Positions 23,542 to 32,285 of a DNA stretch of 37,520 nt are shown here, one piece after another. Both the position numbers and the translations under genes were made by a program. The first letter of the stretch is position 1. Every line of letters begins with the position of its first letter. This DNA comes from a virus: the IMG/VR virus record IMGVR_UViG_3300023093_000071, positions 1 to 37,520 of that record; one strand, 5' to 3'. The notes beneath the pieces are model-generated. The model saw only the letters and a list, made by a program, of their open reading frames with translations, was not told the DNA's origin and did not search any database.

Positions 23542-23855
23542 TGGCGATCGTCACCTCAAAGGCGTTGGTGCTCGCCCGCCTGAACACTAACATCCCGATC
23601 GTCGATCCGAAAACCGGGCAACCGTTCTCCACTTTCGCGCAGACGATCAACAACGCTTGGGCCAATATCTCCGCCGCCTTCACGGCGCTCGATCAGCGCG
23701 AAAGCGATCAGTCCGCGTTGCTCGCCCAGATCGTCGCCCTCAACGGCCTCATCACCTCCACGCAGGGTCAGGTGACGGCGATCCTCGCGGAGCGTCAGGT
23801 GGGCGCGCTCGCCGCCCCCGTGGTGTTCGGCGTGCGTGTGCGAGGCACAATATGA
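23541..23855 (+). CDS. short tail protein in needle (gp26) position, 104 aa
   Basis: The first 35 residues (LNTNIPIVDPKTGQPFSTFA) are a virion-binding type start. The rest is a heptad-like helix (ALDQRESDQSALLAQIVALN) ending in a short beta tail. In P22 order this is the place of the tail needle gp26, which is also a coiled coil but much longer. It could be a short needle or plug. Assignment is by position and coiled-coil character only. Start codon overlaps the previous stop; overlaps the next gene by 4 bp. Confidence 0.6.
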   Translation: MAIVTSKALVLARLNTNIPIVDPKTGQPFSTFAQTINNAWANISAAFTALDQRESDQSALLAQIVALNGLITSTQGQVTAILAERQVGALAAPVVFGVRVRGTI

Positions 23856-24310
23856 CAGTTTTTAGGACATTTGACCCCAGCACCCACAACCGCATCGCCA
23901 ACATCCCGAGCGTGCGGAAAACGATCGGCGAGCACATCCCAAGCAATGATCCGGTCGATTTCAGTGACAGCGCTCTGGATGCGTTGAATTGGATACTCCT
24001 CACGGATGGCAAACATGCCGCAGCCGTTTTCGAAATCCGTGGGCCGGTGGTGCTCGACGGTCATATCATGTTCGGGCCAGAATGCCGGGGGAGTAAGGCG
24101 CTCGCGGTCGGGCGCGAGATGCTCGACTGGATATTCAAGAATACCAAGACGGAGATCATCACCGCCGCCCTTCCGGTCAGCAATATGGCGGCGCGGGTGT
24201 TCCTAAATCACCTCGGCTTCACCGCTGACGGTCTACGGCTCGTTTCAAATCAGTATTGGACGAAGACGCATGCTTGGTTCCACATGACGCGGGCTGATTA
24301 CGAAAGATGA
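23852..24310 (+). CDS. GNAT-fold protein, P22 gp14-position (DUF2824-like), 152 aa
   Basis: The C-terminal half has GNAT acetyltransferase features: GSKALAVGREMLDWIF (acetyl-CoA loop and helix) and ITAALPVSNMAARVFLNHLGF (the NxxAxxxxxxxGF pattern of strand 5/helix 4). P22 gp14, at the same map position, is also a GNAT-like DUF2824 protein associated with head assembly or ejection. Whether it acetylates anything is unknown. ATGA overlap with the previous gene gives tight coupling. Non-coding or opposite-strand cargo follows. Confidence 0.75.
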   Translation: MTVFRTFDPSTHNRIANIPSVRKTIGEHIPSNDPVDFSDSALDALNWILLTDGKHAAAVFEIRGPVVLDGHIMFGPECRGSKALAVGREMLDWIFKNTKTEIITAALPVSNMAARVFLNHLGFTADGLRLVSNQYWTKTHAWFHMTRADYER

Positions 24311-24382
24311 TAATACAAAAGAGAGGTAGCGATTTCCGCCTTGTGTGACCAACGGCATCCCTCGCTACCCATCATAACCGGC

Positions 24383-24589
24383 TTAAATCACGATTGGCAT
24401 CGGTTTGGGATTTTCGATTTCAATAATGGTTGTAGGCGGGCAGTTCTCGTTGTGCTGCTTGTATACCTTCTTAACTTTGGCGTTATATTTTTCTCCATCG
24501 ATAGTGACAGGCAATCTATCCCCTACCTCTGGATCGGACGCCCCGCCCCAAACTCCAATTTTTTCATCGTCGCACCAAATCTCACTCAC
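24383..24589 (-). CDS. small acidic protein, 68 aa, minus-strand cargo
   Basis: Begins MSEIWCDDEKIGVWGGASDP and continues with a beta-rich, Lys/Glu-rich sequence. AGGAAA lies before ATG 24587-24589. It is AT-rich and runs against the virion genes, between the gp14-position and gp7-position genes. An 8-bp inverted repeat GGTAGCGA (24325-24332)/TCGCTACC (24362-24369) lies at its 3' side. No family recognised. Its orientation and composition suggest a moron expressed from its own promoter in the lysogen, or an anti-defence protein. Confidence 0.65.
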   Translation of the reverse strand: MSEIWCDDEKIGVWGGASDPEVGDRLPVTIDGEKYNAKVKKVYKQHNENCPPTTIIEIENPKPMPIVI

Positions 24590-24703
24590 TTTCCTACTCC
24601 ACCTTCAGTTCAAATTCGGGACGCTATGCTTGTCGTGGTGAGCCGAATCTTCGCCTCAGTCACGTTGTGCCACATCACTCCGAAGAACGAATGAGCGCAA
24701 TGA

Positions 24704-24740
24704 GATAAATACCACCATGACGATTCATGGTGATATTTGA
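24704..24740 (+). promoter_or_regulatory. GATAAATA motif with hairpin and 7-codon leader
   Basis: GATAAATA (24704-24711) ends 5 nt before ATG 24717, which opens a 7-codon frame (MTIHGDI) whose TGA overlaps the next ATG (TGATG at 24738-24742). CACCATGA/TCATGGTG forms an 8-bp hairpin over the leader start codon. This restarts transcription of the ejection-protein block after the minus-strand cargo. Confidence 0.5.
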
Positions 24741-25438
24741 TGCCGCCCGCAGTCGCTGCGGCGGGCATCTCGGCGGCAGGCACCGTCGCGGGCGGAGTGG
24801 TTTCTGGCAAGGGCGCGAGCAAAGCCGCAGCCATTCAGGCGAAGTCGGCGGCTGATCAGCTTGCCTTCCAGAAGCAGATGTATGGCGATGATGTCGCCCG
24901 CTACCAGCCTGACATCGCGCGCGGCGACACCGCCGCCACCAACTATTCAGCCCTGCTCGGACTCGGCGGCGATCAGAAAGCAGCCGATGACGCCTTTGCG
25001 ACATGGAAGGCCGGGACCGGCTACCAGAACACGCTGAATGCCGCACTCGACGGTGTAAACGCCTCCGCTTACGCGAGTGGCATGGGCCGCTCCGGCGCGG
25101 CCTTGAAGGCGTTGCAGGACCGTGCGGGTCAGGTCGCGGACGGCACGTACAACAGCTACATGGGCGATCTGAGCAACGTGGTTCAGACTGGCGCGAATGC
25201 CAAAGCTTCCCTGACTGGCGCGAGCACTTCGGCTGTCTCGCAGAATGCCGCGACCACCAGCAACGCCGCGAATGCCTCGTCGAACGCGGCGCTATCCTCA
25301 GCGGCTTCGACCTCATCAGCACTTCAATCGCTCGGGCAGCTTGGTGCTTACGCCTACAATTCCAGCTTCGGCACCCCGGCCAAGATCGGCACCACGAGCA
25401 CCGCCCCCGTCGTCATCAACAACGCGAAGGGGTCGTAA
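24740..25438 (+). CDS. ejection protein in gp7 position, 232 aa
   Basis: Ala/Gly/Ser-rich protein with a hydrophobic start (AVAAAGISAAGTVAGGVVSG) and a helical middle (AAAIQAKSAADQLAFQKQMY). This is the usual look of internal virion proteins that leave the head with the DNA and build a channel in the host envelope. It is in the position of P22 gene 7. TTG 24737 is an alternative start, but ATG 24740 is coupled to the leader stop. The lytic transglycosylase gene follows directly. Confidence 0.7.
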   Translation: MPPAVAAAGISAAGTVAGGVVSGKGASKAAAIQAKSAADQLAFQKQMYGDDVARYQPDIARGDTAATNYSALLGLGGDQKAADDAFATWKAGTGYQNTLNAALDGVNASAYASGMGRSGAALKALQDRAGQVADGTYNSYMGDLSNVVQTGANAKASLTGASTSAVSQNAATTSNAANASSNAALSSAASTSSALQSLGQLGAYAYNSSFGTPAKIGTTSTAPVVINNAKGS

Positions 25439-27292
25439 ATGAGCGAGATCAACTGGGGCATCCTCACCGCCGCGAACGCGCCAATCGCCAATCCGATCGA
25501 CGCGTTGAGAGTGGGAGCCGCTGATCGCGACGCCGCGCAGCTAACCGCGCTCAAACAGCAGCAGTTCGCGGCGCAACAGGCGGCGGCACAGCGCGCGCAG
25601 GCGGCACAGCAACAGGCGGGTAGCGCTTACGCAAGTGGCAACGTCCGGGGCGCGAATGCCGCCCTCATCGGCTCCGGTCAGAACGATCTCCTCTCGACCG
25701 TCAACACAACCACGAAGCAAGACTTCGACCAGCATCAAGCGGGGCAAAAGGCCATCGCCGACATGGCGGGATATATTCAGGAGCATATCCCCTCTGATCA
25801 GCGCGCCGCCTTCATCACGCATCTCGACCCGTGGTTTCAGGCGGCTGGCGCAAGCCCGAGCGACATCGCGATGGTGGCGAGCAACCCGACGAATGAAACG
25901 CTCGGCGCGATCTCGCGCGCCTTCTACTCGACGCAGGAACAGGACGCCGCGCGCGTCGCACAGCAAAATGCCGATTCCACGACACAGAATGTCGCCGTCA
26001 ATCAGCAGAACGCTGACACCACGCGGATGGGCGAAATCCGGCAGGAAAACACGCCAATCGGGATCAGCCTCAACGATAACGTCTATGTCCCCGGTGGCGT
26101 CACTGGCACCGCCCCCGCCCCCGCCACGACCTACGATCGCATGGTCGGCGCGGAATCCAGCGGTCACCAGCTAAACGCACAAGGCCAGCCCCTCACCTCC
26201 TCGAAGGGCGCAGTCGGGATCGCGCAGCTTCTACCCTCAACGGCGCGCGACGCCGCCAACATGTTGGGCGTGCAGTTCGATCCGCAGCGCTTCGCAACCG
26301 ACGCCAACTACAATCGCCAGCTTGGTCAGACCTACTTCAACTTCCTCCTCAACCGTTACCACGGTGATGAGACGAAGGCGGTCGCGGCGTACAACGGCGG
26401 TCTTGGCCGCGTCGATGCAGCCGTGGCCCACAACGGTCAGAATTGGCTCTCCGCCATGCCGCACGAGACCCGCGCCTATGTCGCAAAGGTTCAACCGGGA
26501 CAGTCGGTGCGTGGCCCCAAAATGATCGCGGCGGGCGTCCCGAAGGCAGAGGCAAATGCGATCGATCCCGCAGACCCCGCGATCGAGATGGCGGCGCGCC
26601 AGTATGCCGCGACCGGCGAGATGCCAGCCTTGGGCAACGGTCAGGGACCGATGCGCCATGCGATCCTGACACGCGCCGCGCAGATCGTTCAAGCCAATCA
26701 TTGGACCCCGGCGCAAATCGCGGCGAACAAGGCGACTGTCAGGGCGGCAACGACCGCCTTGTCGGCTGACAACCGGATGTATGACACCATCCAAACCGCC
26801 GAAGAAACCGCTTTGGCGAACGGTCAACGCTATCTCGACCTCGCCGCCAAGATGCCCGGAAACACCTCCTCGACGTGGTATAACCGGGTTCGGAACGGTC
26901 TCGGTGTGGAGTTCAGTGACCAGCGCGTCACCGATGCCAACACGGCCTATCAGACCTTCGTCAGCGAATATAACCGCGTGATCAACTCGACCCCGAGCGG
27001 TTCGGGCACGCTGACGGATGCTTCCCGTCGTGAGGCGCAGGAGACCTTCAACAACGCGACCAGTTCAGCCGCGAAGGTCAGCGCCTTTGCGGTCATGAAG
27101 GCCGACATGGCGGCACGTAAGGCGGCGCAACAGCGCATCATCGACAGGCGCACCGCCATCATCGCGAATGTCGGCCAGACGCCTCCCGCCAATACAGGAC
27201 CGGTGCGGATCACATCGGCGGCTGAATATCATGCGCTGCCATCCGGGACGGTTTACATCGATCCGACTGGCCATCAGCGGAAGAAGCCGTAA
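25439..27292 (+). CDS. ejection protein with lytic transglycosylase (SLT) domain, 617 aa
   Basis: Residues about 230-345 are a Slt-type lysozyme domain: catalytic E239 in VGAESSG, GAVGIAQLLPSTA, AYNGGLGRVDAAV. It would cut peptidoglycan as DNA enters. The N-terminus is a Gln/Ala coiled coil (QQQFAAQQAAAQRAQAAQ), and the C-terminal half is helical. The map position is that of P22 gp20, which lacks this enzyme in P22 itself, so the fusion is specific to this phage or its relatives. AAGGGG precedes ATG 25439. The start of the next gene overlaps its stop by one base. Confidence 0.85.
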   Translation: MSEINWGILTAANAPIANPIDALRVGAADRDAAQLTALKQQQFAAQQAAAQRAQAAQQQAGSAYASGNVRGANAALIGSGQNDLLSTVNTTTKQDFDQHQAGQKAIADMAGYIQEHIPSDQRAAFITHLDPWFQAAGASPSDIAMVASNPTNETLGAISRAFYSTQEQDAARVAQQNADSTTQNVAVNQQNADTTRMGEIRQENTPIGISLNDNVYVPGGVTGTAPAPATTYDRMVGAESSGHQLNAQGQPLTSSKGAVGIAQLLPSTARDAANMLGVQFDPQRFATDANYNRQLGQTYFNFLLNRYHGDETKAVAAYNGGLGRVDAAVAHNGQNWLSAMPHETRAYVAKVQPGQSVRGPKMIAAGVPKAEANAIDPADPAIEMAARQYAATGEMPALGNGQGPMRHAILTRAAQIVQANHWTPAQIAANKATVRAATTALSADNRMYDTIQTAEETALANGQRYLDLAAKMPGNTSSTWYNRVRNGLGVEFSDQRVTDANTAYQTFVSEYNRVINSTPSGSGTLTDASRREAQETFNNATSSAAKVSAFAVMKADMAARKAAQQRIIDRRTAIIANVGQTPPANTGPVRITSAAEYHALPSGTVYIDPTGHQRKKP

Positions 27293-29499
27293 TGGCTGAT
27301 CCGAACGCGCCGTGGCTCGACGATCCGATCGCGGACGCACCAGCGACTGCCAATCAGGCGCCTACCGCTGATACGCCTTGGGCATCCGATCCCGTGGCTG
27401 CACCCTCGAACACGCCAGCGGCACCGCCGACGCAACAAGAGATCAACGATCACATCCTGACGCTGATCAACGATCCCAAGGTGTCGAGTCAGCAGATACG
27501 CGACTATTATGCGAGCTTGGGCGGGAAGCTGAACGAGCATGACTCGGGTGTGCTCGACCAGCGCGACATCTACATCGCCAAAAATCACCACGCGCCGACA
27601 GTCGGCCTCGACACCACGCATCCGATCGCGTCCGGAAGCCCCACGCTCACCGACAACCGCCCATATGATTTCGCGGAAGGCGTCCGCCAAGGCGATCAGC
27701 ATGTCCTCTCGAATGTCGCGGGCGGAGCCGGGTGGCTCGCCAACAAGGTTGGGATTGAGAACACTTGGGGCGACGACACCCGCCGGTATTTTGGCAATCT
27801 CGAAGCCGCCGAACCAACGCAGGGATCGGCGCTCGGGAAACTGACAGGCGAGGTCATTGCCGCATCACCTGCCGCGATTGCTGCCGCCCCGATCGAAGGC
27901 GGAGTAGCGGCGATCGGTGCGCCGCTTTGGGCGGCACGGTCTCTCGCCATGCTGGCTGACGGTGCGGCACAGGGCGCTCTGACGACGCATGCCAACACAG
28001 TTGGGGGCGTCGCCAAGGATGCCGCGATTGGCGGCGGGCTAGGGCTTGGCCTCGGTTCTGCCGCGCACGGTCTCGCCGCACTTGGCAGCACCCCCACCCG
28101 CGCAGCCGTCAGAGGCCGCGAAGTGCTCGACGCTGCGGACCGTCTCTCGCGTGATGGGCTTCGAGTTGGCCCCTTGCCCGCCGATGTCGGCGGAACACTC
28201 ACCAAGGGGATGAACGCCGCAGGTGAGTCAGGTTTGCTGTCAAACATCCCGCTGACGCAGGGCGCCGATCGGTATCTCGCCAGCGTTCAGGCCGCGCGAG
28301 ACCGCGCCGCAGCGTCCTTTCTCCCCGCAGGCGCAGCGCCGCGAGACATCGATTCAGCCGCGCTCCACGTCCTTCATGCGCCGGGTGGCCTTGGTGATTA
28401 TGAAGCTCGATCGGCGGAAGCTGGTGGTCGTCTCTACGATGACGCCGCGCAGATGGCGGCTGGAACCCAGATCGAGACCCCGCGCACGCTCGCTGCGGTC
28501 AATGCGCTGATCGATCAGGCCGAACGGACACCGGGCAACACACCGGGGCTGGAAGCTTTGCGGAGCCTTCGTGACGATCTCACCCCGACACCGGATCAGA
28601 CCGTCAGCCCGAGCATTTTCGACCGTGAGTTCGGCGGGACAGGCCCGACCACCATTCCGGGCAATCGCGCCCAGTATGCGATCGACAATCTCCGCCGCCT
28701 TCGCACCTCATTTGGCGACAACTTCGACAGCAGTCAGCGCGCTGCTCGTGAAGCGGCGAATTCGCTATGGGGACCGCTATCCGAGGATATTCAACATGGC
28801 CTGACCGCACAGGGGCGCACCGATGCGGCGAACGCCTATCGCGCGGCGGATCAGCATTGGGCGCAGCGTCAGCAGAACCTCGACGAAATCGTCGATCCGA
28901 TCCTCGCCGGTCGGTCGCATGAACTTCTTTCTGACAAACTCGTCGATATGACCCGCAACGACAGTGATCTGTTGAACCGTGGCCTCGCCCTCATGTCGCC
29001 GGATCAGGCGGCGCAGGTTCAGGCAGCGCTGGTGAGGAACCTTGGCCGCAGCAAGTCCGGGGCGCAAAATACGGCTGGTGATGCGTTCAGCCTCCACAGT
29101 TTCGGCACTGATTGGGACAAGCTCTCTGATGGCGTGAAATCCACCATGCTGTCCGGTCAGGCGGGGCAGGATTTGCAGGATTTGGCACGTATCGCGGAAG
29201 CCGCCAAAGCATCAGGGCGCTACAAGAATACCTCGAACACCGCCCGGTCACTCGACGCCCTCAACCTTCTTCGTGCCGGAACGAGCGGCATTCTGGGGGC
29301 CGGTGGCGAGGCTGTCGGCGGTCTCACCACGATGGGTGCCACGCTCGGCGCACAATATGGCCTCGGGCATCTGCTCGCCTCTCCAACGGTCGGTCGTGCC
29401 GCCGTCCGCATGGGCGAAGTTCGTCCGGTGGCGAAGTCAGCGGCAGCGCTAGCTGCTATCGCTCGGCGCGTTGCCCCGGCGGTGAACGACCAGCCCTGA
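27292..29499 (+). CDS. large ejection protein in gp16 position, 735 aa
   Basis: A long protein with a Pro/Ala-rich N-terminus, a hydrophobic Gly/Ala segment near residues 190-265 (AIGAPLWAARSLAMLADGAA; GGGLGLGLGSAAHGLAALG) that could cross a membrane, and a helical remainder. This fits the P22 gp16-type protein that helps DNA pass through the host membrane. Sequence identity is not recognised, so the call rests on synteny and composition. Start codon overlaps the previous stop. A GATAAATA motif follows 8 nt after the stop. Confidence 0.7.
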   Translation: MADPNAPWLDDPIADAPATANQAPTADTPWASDPVAAPSNTPAAPPTQQEINDHILTLINDPKVSSQQIRDYYASLGGKLNEHDSGVLDQRDIYIAKNHHAPTVGLDTTHPIASGSPTLTDNRPYDFAEGVRQGDQHVLSNVAGGAGWLANKVGIENTWGDDTRRYFGNLEAAEPTQGSALGKLTGEVIAASPAAIAAAPIEGGVAAIGAPLWAARSLAMLADGAAQGALTTHANTVGGVAKDAAIGGGLGLGLGSAAHGLAALGSTPTRAAVRGREVLDAADRLSRDGLRVGPLPADVGGTLTKGMNAAGESGLLSNIPLTQGADRYLASVQAARDRAAASFLPAGAAPRDIDSAALHVLHAPGGLGDYEARSAEAGGRLYDDAAQMAAGTQIETPRTLAAVNALIDQAERTPGNTPGLEALRSLRDDLTPTPDQTVSPSIFDREFGGTGPTTIPGNRAQYAIDNLRRLRTSFGDNFDSSQRAAREAANSLWGPLSEDIQHGLTAQGRTDAANAYRAADQHWAQRQQNLDEIVDPILAGRSHELLSDKLVDMTRNDSDLLNRGLALMSPDQAAQVQAALVRNLGRSKSGAQNTAGDAFSLHSFGTDWDKLSDGVKSTMLSGQAGQDLQDLARIAEAAKASGRYKNTSNTARSLDALNLLRAGTSGILGAGGEAVGGLTTMGATLGAQYGLGHLLASPTVGRAAVRMGEVRPVAKSAAALAAIARRVAPAVNDQP

Positions 29500-29506
29500 C
29501 AGCGGG

Positions 29507-29514
29507 GATAAATA
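29507..29514 (+). promoter_or_regulatory. GATAAATA motif before the first fibre gene
   Basis: GATAAATA-TCCTC-ATG: the motif ends 5 nt before ATG 29520. TCCTC is not a ribosome site. Confidence 0.55.
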
Positions 29515-29519
29515 TCCTC

Positions 29520-30428
29520 ATGTCCACCGGATCAATCATCAATCTCAATTTTCGCGGCACCACTCCAATCAGGTCGGTTGGCACCATCACCGAGCTTCGC
29601 CGTGTGCTGTCCAATACCATCGCCACCGCTGACAACATGATCGTTGATGGCGGTCTCGCGCTCGGCGACGGTAAGGGCGGCACCTTCGCCTTCGACGGCG
29701 CCTGCATGCTCGACGACGACGGTGTTGCGACCGTCAAGCCGATCGACATTGGCGACGGATCGCCGGGCCGTTGGCGCATCGTCGAAGCACAGATCACCGA
29801 CGCTTCCTCGATCGTCTACGGGGGTCAGTTCGCCAGCGTGAGGGATGCGCTCGACGCCATTTTGTATGTCGCGCCCACGATCAGCAGCTTCGCGGCCTCG
29901 CCATCAGTGGTCGAACTCGGCAGCACAGTATCTTCCGTCGCGCTCACATGGACGCTCAACAAGACCGTCACCAGCGAGACGATCACAGGCCTCGCCACCA
30001 TCACGCCCGATGCGCGCACCGCGACCGCCGTTGGCCCGTTTACCTCGGATCGTTCGTGGACGCTTACCGCGAGCGACGGGAAGACCAGCGTCAGCGTGAC
30101 CACCGCCATCGCGTTCCGGCAGAAGCGCTATTGGGGCGTGTCAGCCAAGACCGCCCTTTCCAACGCTGACATCCTCGCACTGAATGGCGAGTTCGCCACG
30201 TCGAAGTCGAAGACGGTCGTCTATGACGCCACGGGCGGAAACTACCCATACATCGCCTATCCCGCTGCGTGGGGCGATCCCAGCGCGACTGTCGGCGGAC
30301 TGGCGTTCTCCGATTTCGTTACCGTCACCCAGTCAGTCACAAATTCCAGTGGCTACACCAGTGACTATAAAGTCGTGCGTTTCGGCAGAATTCAGAATGG
30401 ATCGTCGATCAGCGTTCAGTGGAGTTAA
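29520..30428 (+). CDS. tail fibre/spike protein with Ig-like domain, 302 aa
   Basis: The first about 90 residues (IINLNFRGTTPIRSVGTITE, GLALGDGKGGTFAFD, SPGRWRIVEA) are the same anchor type as in the next fibre gene, so both proteins may attach to the same tail site. Residues about 120-200 are an Ig-like beta-sandwich (PSVVELGSTVSSVALTWTLN, SWTLTASDGKTSVSVTT), followed by a beta-rich C-terminal domain. Likely a receptor-binding or decoration protein. No tailspike-type enzyme motif is seen. Confidence 0.75.
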   Translation: MSTGSIINLNFRGTTPIRSVGTITELRRVLSNTIATADNMIVDGGLALGDGKGGTFAFDGACMLDDDGVATVKPIDIGDGSPGRWRIVEAQITDASSIVYGGQFASVRDALDAILYVAPTISSFAASPSVVELGSTVSSVALTWTLNKTVTSETITGLATITPDARTATAVGPFTSDRSWTLTASDGKTSVSVTTAIAFRQKRYWGVSAKTALSNADILALNGEFATSKSKTVVYDATGGNYPYIAYPAAWGDPSATVGGLAFSDFVTVTQSVTNSSGYTSDYKVVRFGRIQNGSSISVQWS

Positions 30429-30470
30429 TGTAGCGTTCTGACGACACGCGGGCGATGATCGCCCTCATCT

Positions 30471-30478
30471 GATAAATA
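30471..30478 (+). promoter_or_regulatory. GATAAATA motif before the second fibre gene
   Basis: GATAAATA-TCGG-ATG, with 4 nt before ATG 30483. The spacer TCGG is identical to that before the portal gene. A GGGCGAT/ATCGCCC hairpin (about 30450-30464) lies just upstream and may end transcription from the first fibre gene. Confidence 0.6.
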
Positions 30479-30482
30479 TCGG

Positions 30483-32285
30483 ATGAGCACATCACCCACG
30501 ATCGACCTTCGCTTCGGCGGATATATCGCCAGCGTTCCGACCGTCTCCGTTCTTCGCAATACTGTCGATCCCACTCAATACATCAAGGGTGATTCGATCA
30601 TCGTCCTTGGCAACGCGGACATCTCGGATGGTCGCGGTGGCGTCTATGCGTGGTTGCCCGATGCGACCGCCGACGATGACAACTACGATGTCATCGCCCC
30701 TGTTTCTGGTGCCGGTCATCCGGGGCGATGGGTGCTGGCAGTCGGCCCCACCCCTGAACTCGCAGCGCTCGTGCTCGCGGTCGGCAACGAGCAATCCGTC
30801 CGTCAGAACGCTGACTCCTCGCTCGCCGCGTCGATCCACACAGAGCAAATTGTCCGCACCACCGCTGACGAAGCTCTGGCGCAGCGTACCACCACGCTCG
30901 AAGCGAGCTTCACCTCGCATCAGGGGGCGATTGACGGTCTCGCAAACAGCCTCGCAACTTCAAACGCCCGGATCACTGACGAGGCAACCGTTCGCGCGTC
31001 GGCGGATCAAGCGCTCGCTTCACGCACCCTGACGCTGGAAGTCTCGCACACCGAGCAACAAAATTCCCTCAACAATCTCACCACCAATCTCACGACGGCC
31101 AATGGTCGCATCGAAGATGAATCGACCGTCCGAGCGACCGCCGATCAGGCACTGGCGTCTCGCACCACCACTCTGGAATCCGACTTCACGACCCAGCAAG
31201 GCGCGATCGGCGGGCTGCTGACCGACCTCACCTCGGCGAAGGCGTCGATCACCGATGAAGCCAGTACGCGCGCAGCGGCTGACTCGGCGCTGGCGTCTCG
31301 AACCACCACGCTCGAAGCCGGTTTCAGCGGTCATCAGACATCGCTGGACGGTCTCACCAGTGGCCTTGCCACCGCTAACGCCAAGGTCACCGACGAAGCA
31401 ACTGCTCGCGCCGATGCTGACTCGGCTTTGGCGCAACGAACCACGACGCTCGAAAGCAATTACAGCAATCAGCAAAACGCGATCAACGCGACGAATGCCA
31501 GTCTCTCGACCGAGCAGACTGCGCGCTCTGATGCGGATGGCGCACTCGCGAGTCAGATCACCACCCTGATCGCTTCCACCAACAGTTCGGCGGCAAACCT
31601 GTCCGCCCGCCTCTCTGACGAGGCTTCGGCCCGGACGAATGCAGATCAGGCATTGGCGTCACGCGCCTCGAACCTCGAAGCCACGGCGGGCAACCTCACC
31701 TCCCGCGTCAGCGTCACGGAAAGCGCCGTCGCAAACTTGGCTGGCAAAGGCGAGGCATATTGGAAGGTCGAAGCGGTATCGGGGAGCAACCGCGCACAGT
31801 TGTCGATCCACGCCGACGCCAACGGCGGGGCCGGTGTAGATATCGTCGGCGATGTCACGATTTCGGGCAACCTCGTCGTGGATGGCACCCTGAATACCGG
31901 GAAGCTCTCAAACGGCGCAATCACCGGTTACTATCAGGGTTACAACAGCATTTCATATCGCGGCGCTGGCACCGGCTACCAGCAGACGCTCGTCAGCTAC
32001 AACGTCCACATGGACTTCGAAGGCGACATCCTTCTGTGGGCCACAGCAACGCAGTCCTACGGCAGCACGGATGGCCTTCACCCTTGGAACATGAGCGTTT
32101 GGGTAGACAGCGGTAGCTATGGCTCCTCGGGCGGCGGCACGGCTGTCACTGACAGCGCTTCGACATCAGGGCGCGCGCACGTTGGCCCCGGCGATCATAC
32201 GGTCGAACTCCGCTGGATCGGTCACAGTGCGATCACGATCAATCCCGGTTCGGCCAGTATTATCGCGATGAGGGCCTACAAATGA
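30483..32285 (+). CDS. long tail fibre with coiled-coil repeats, 600 aa
   Basis: N-terminal anchor (residues 1-95, GDSIIVLGNADISDGRGGVY, then HPGRWVLAVG) as in the first fibre. Residues about 100-420 contain at least six copies of a roughly 36-residue unit of the form ALASRTTTLEAxFxxHQ, then LxxAxAxITDEAxxRAxAD, suggesting a trimeric coiled coil. The C-terminal about 130 residues are beta-rich and Gly/Ser-rich (YQGYNSISYRGAGTGYQQ) and should bind the receptor. ATGA overlap links it to the DUF4376 gene. Repeats in the DNA may recombine and change fibre length. Confidence 0.82.
   Translation: MSTSPTIDLRFGGYIASVPTVSVLRNTVDPTQYIKGDSIIVLGNADISDGRGGVYAWLPDATADDDNYDVIAPVSGAGHPGRWVLAVGPTPELAALVLAVGNEQSVRQNADSSLAASIHTEQIVRTTADEALAQRTTTLEASFTSHQGAIDGLANSLATSNARITDEATVRASADQALASRTLTLEVSHTEQQNSLNNLTTNLTTANGRIEDESTVRATADQALASRTTTLESDFTTQQGAIGGLLTDLTSAKASITDEASTRAAADSALASRTTTLEAGFSGHQTSLDGLTSGLATANAKVTDEATARADADSALAQRTTTLESNYSNQQNAINATNASLSTEQTARSDADGALASQITTLIASTNSSAANLSARLSDEASARTNADQALASRASNLEATAGNLTSRVSVTESAVANLAGKGEAYWKVEAVSGSNRAQLSIHADANGGAGVDIVGDVTISGNLVVDGTLNTGKLSNGAITGYYQGYNSISYRGAGTGYQQTLVSYNVHMDFEGDILLWATATQSYGSTDGLHPWNMSVWVDSGSYGSSGGGTAVTDSASTSGRAHVGPGDHTVELRWIGHSAITINPGSASIIAMRAYK

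Noticed and set aside
25541-26167. Long minus-strand frames opposite the ejection, portal and fibre genes
   Set aside because: They are shadows of GC-rich codon use in well-supported plus-strand virion genes and show no domain.
30800-31700. Tandem repeats that could suggest a CRISPR array
   Set aside because: The repeats are imperfect, stay in frame and encode coiled-coil units of a fibre. There are no spacers or identical repeats. No CRISPR array is seen in the window.
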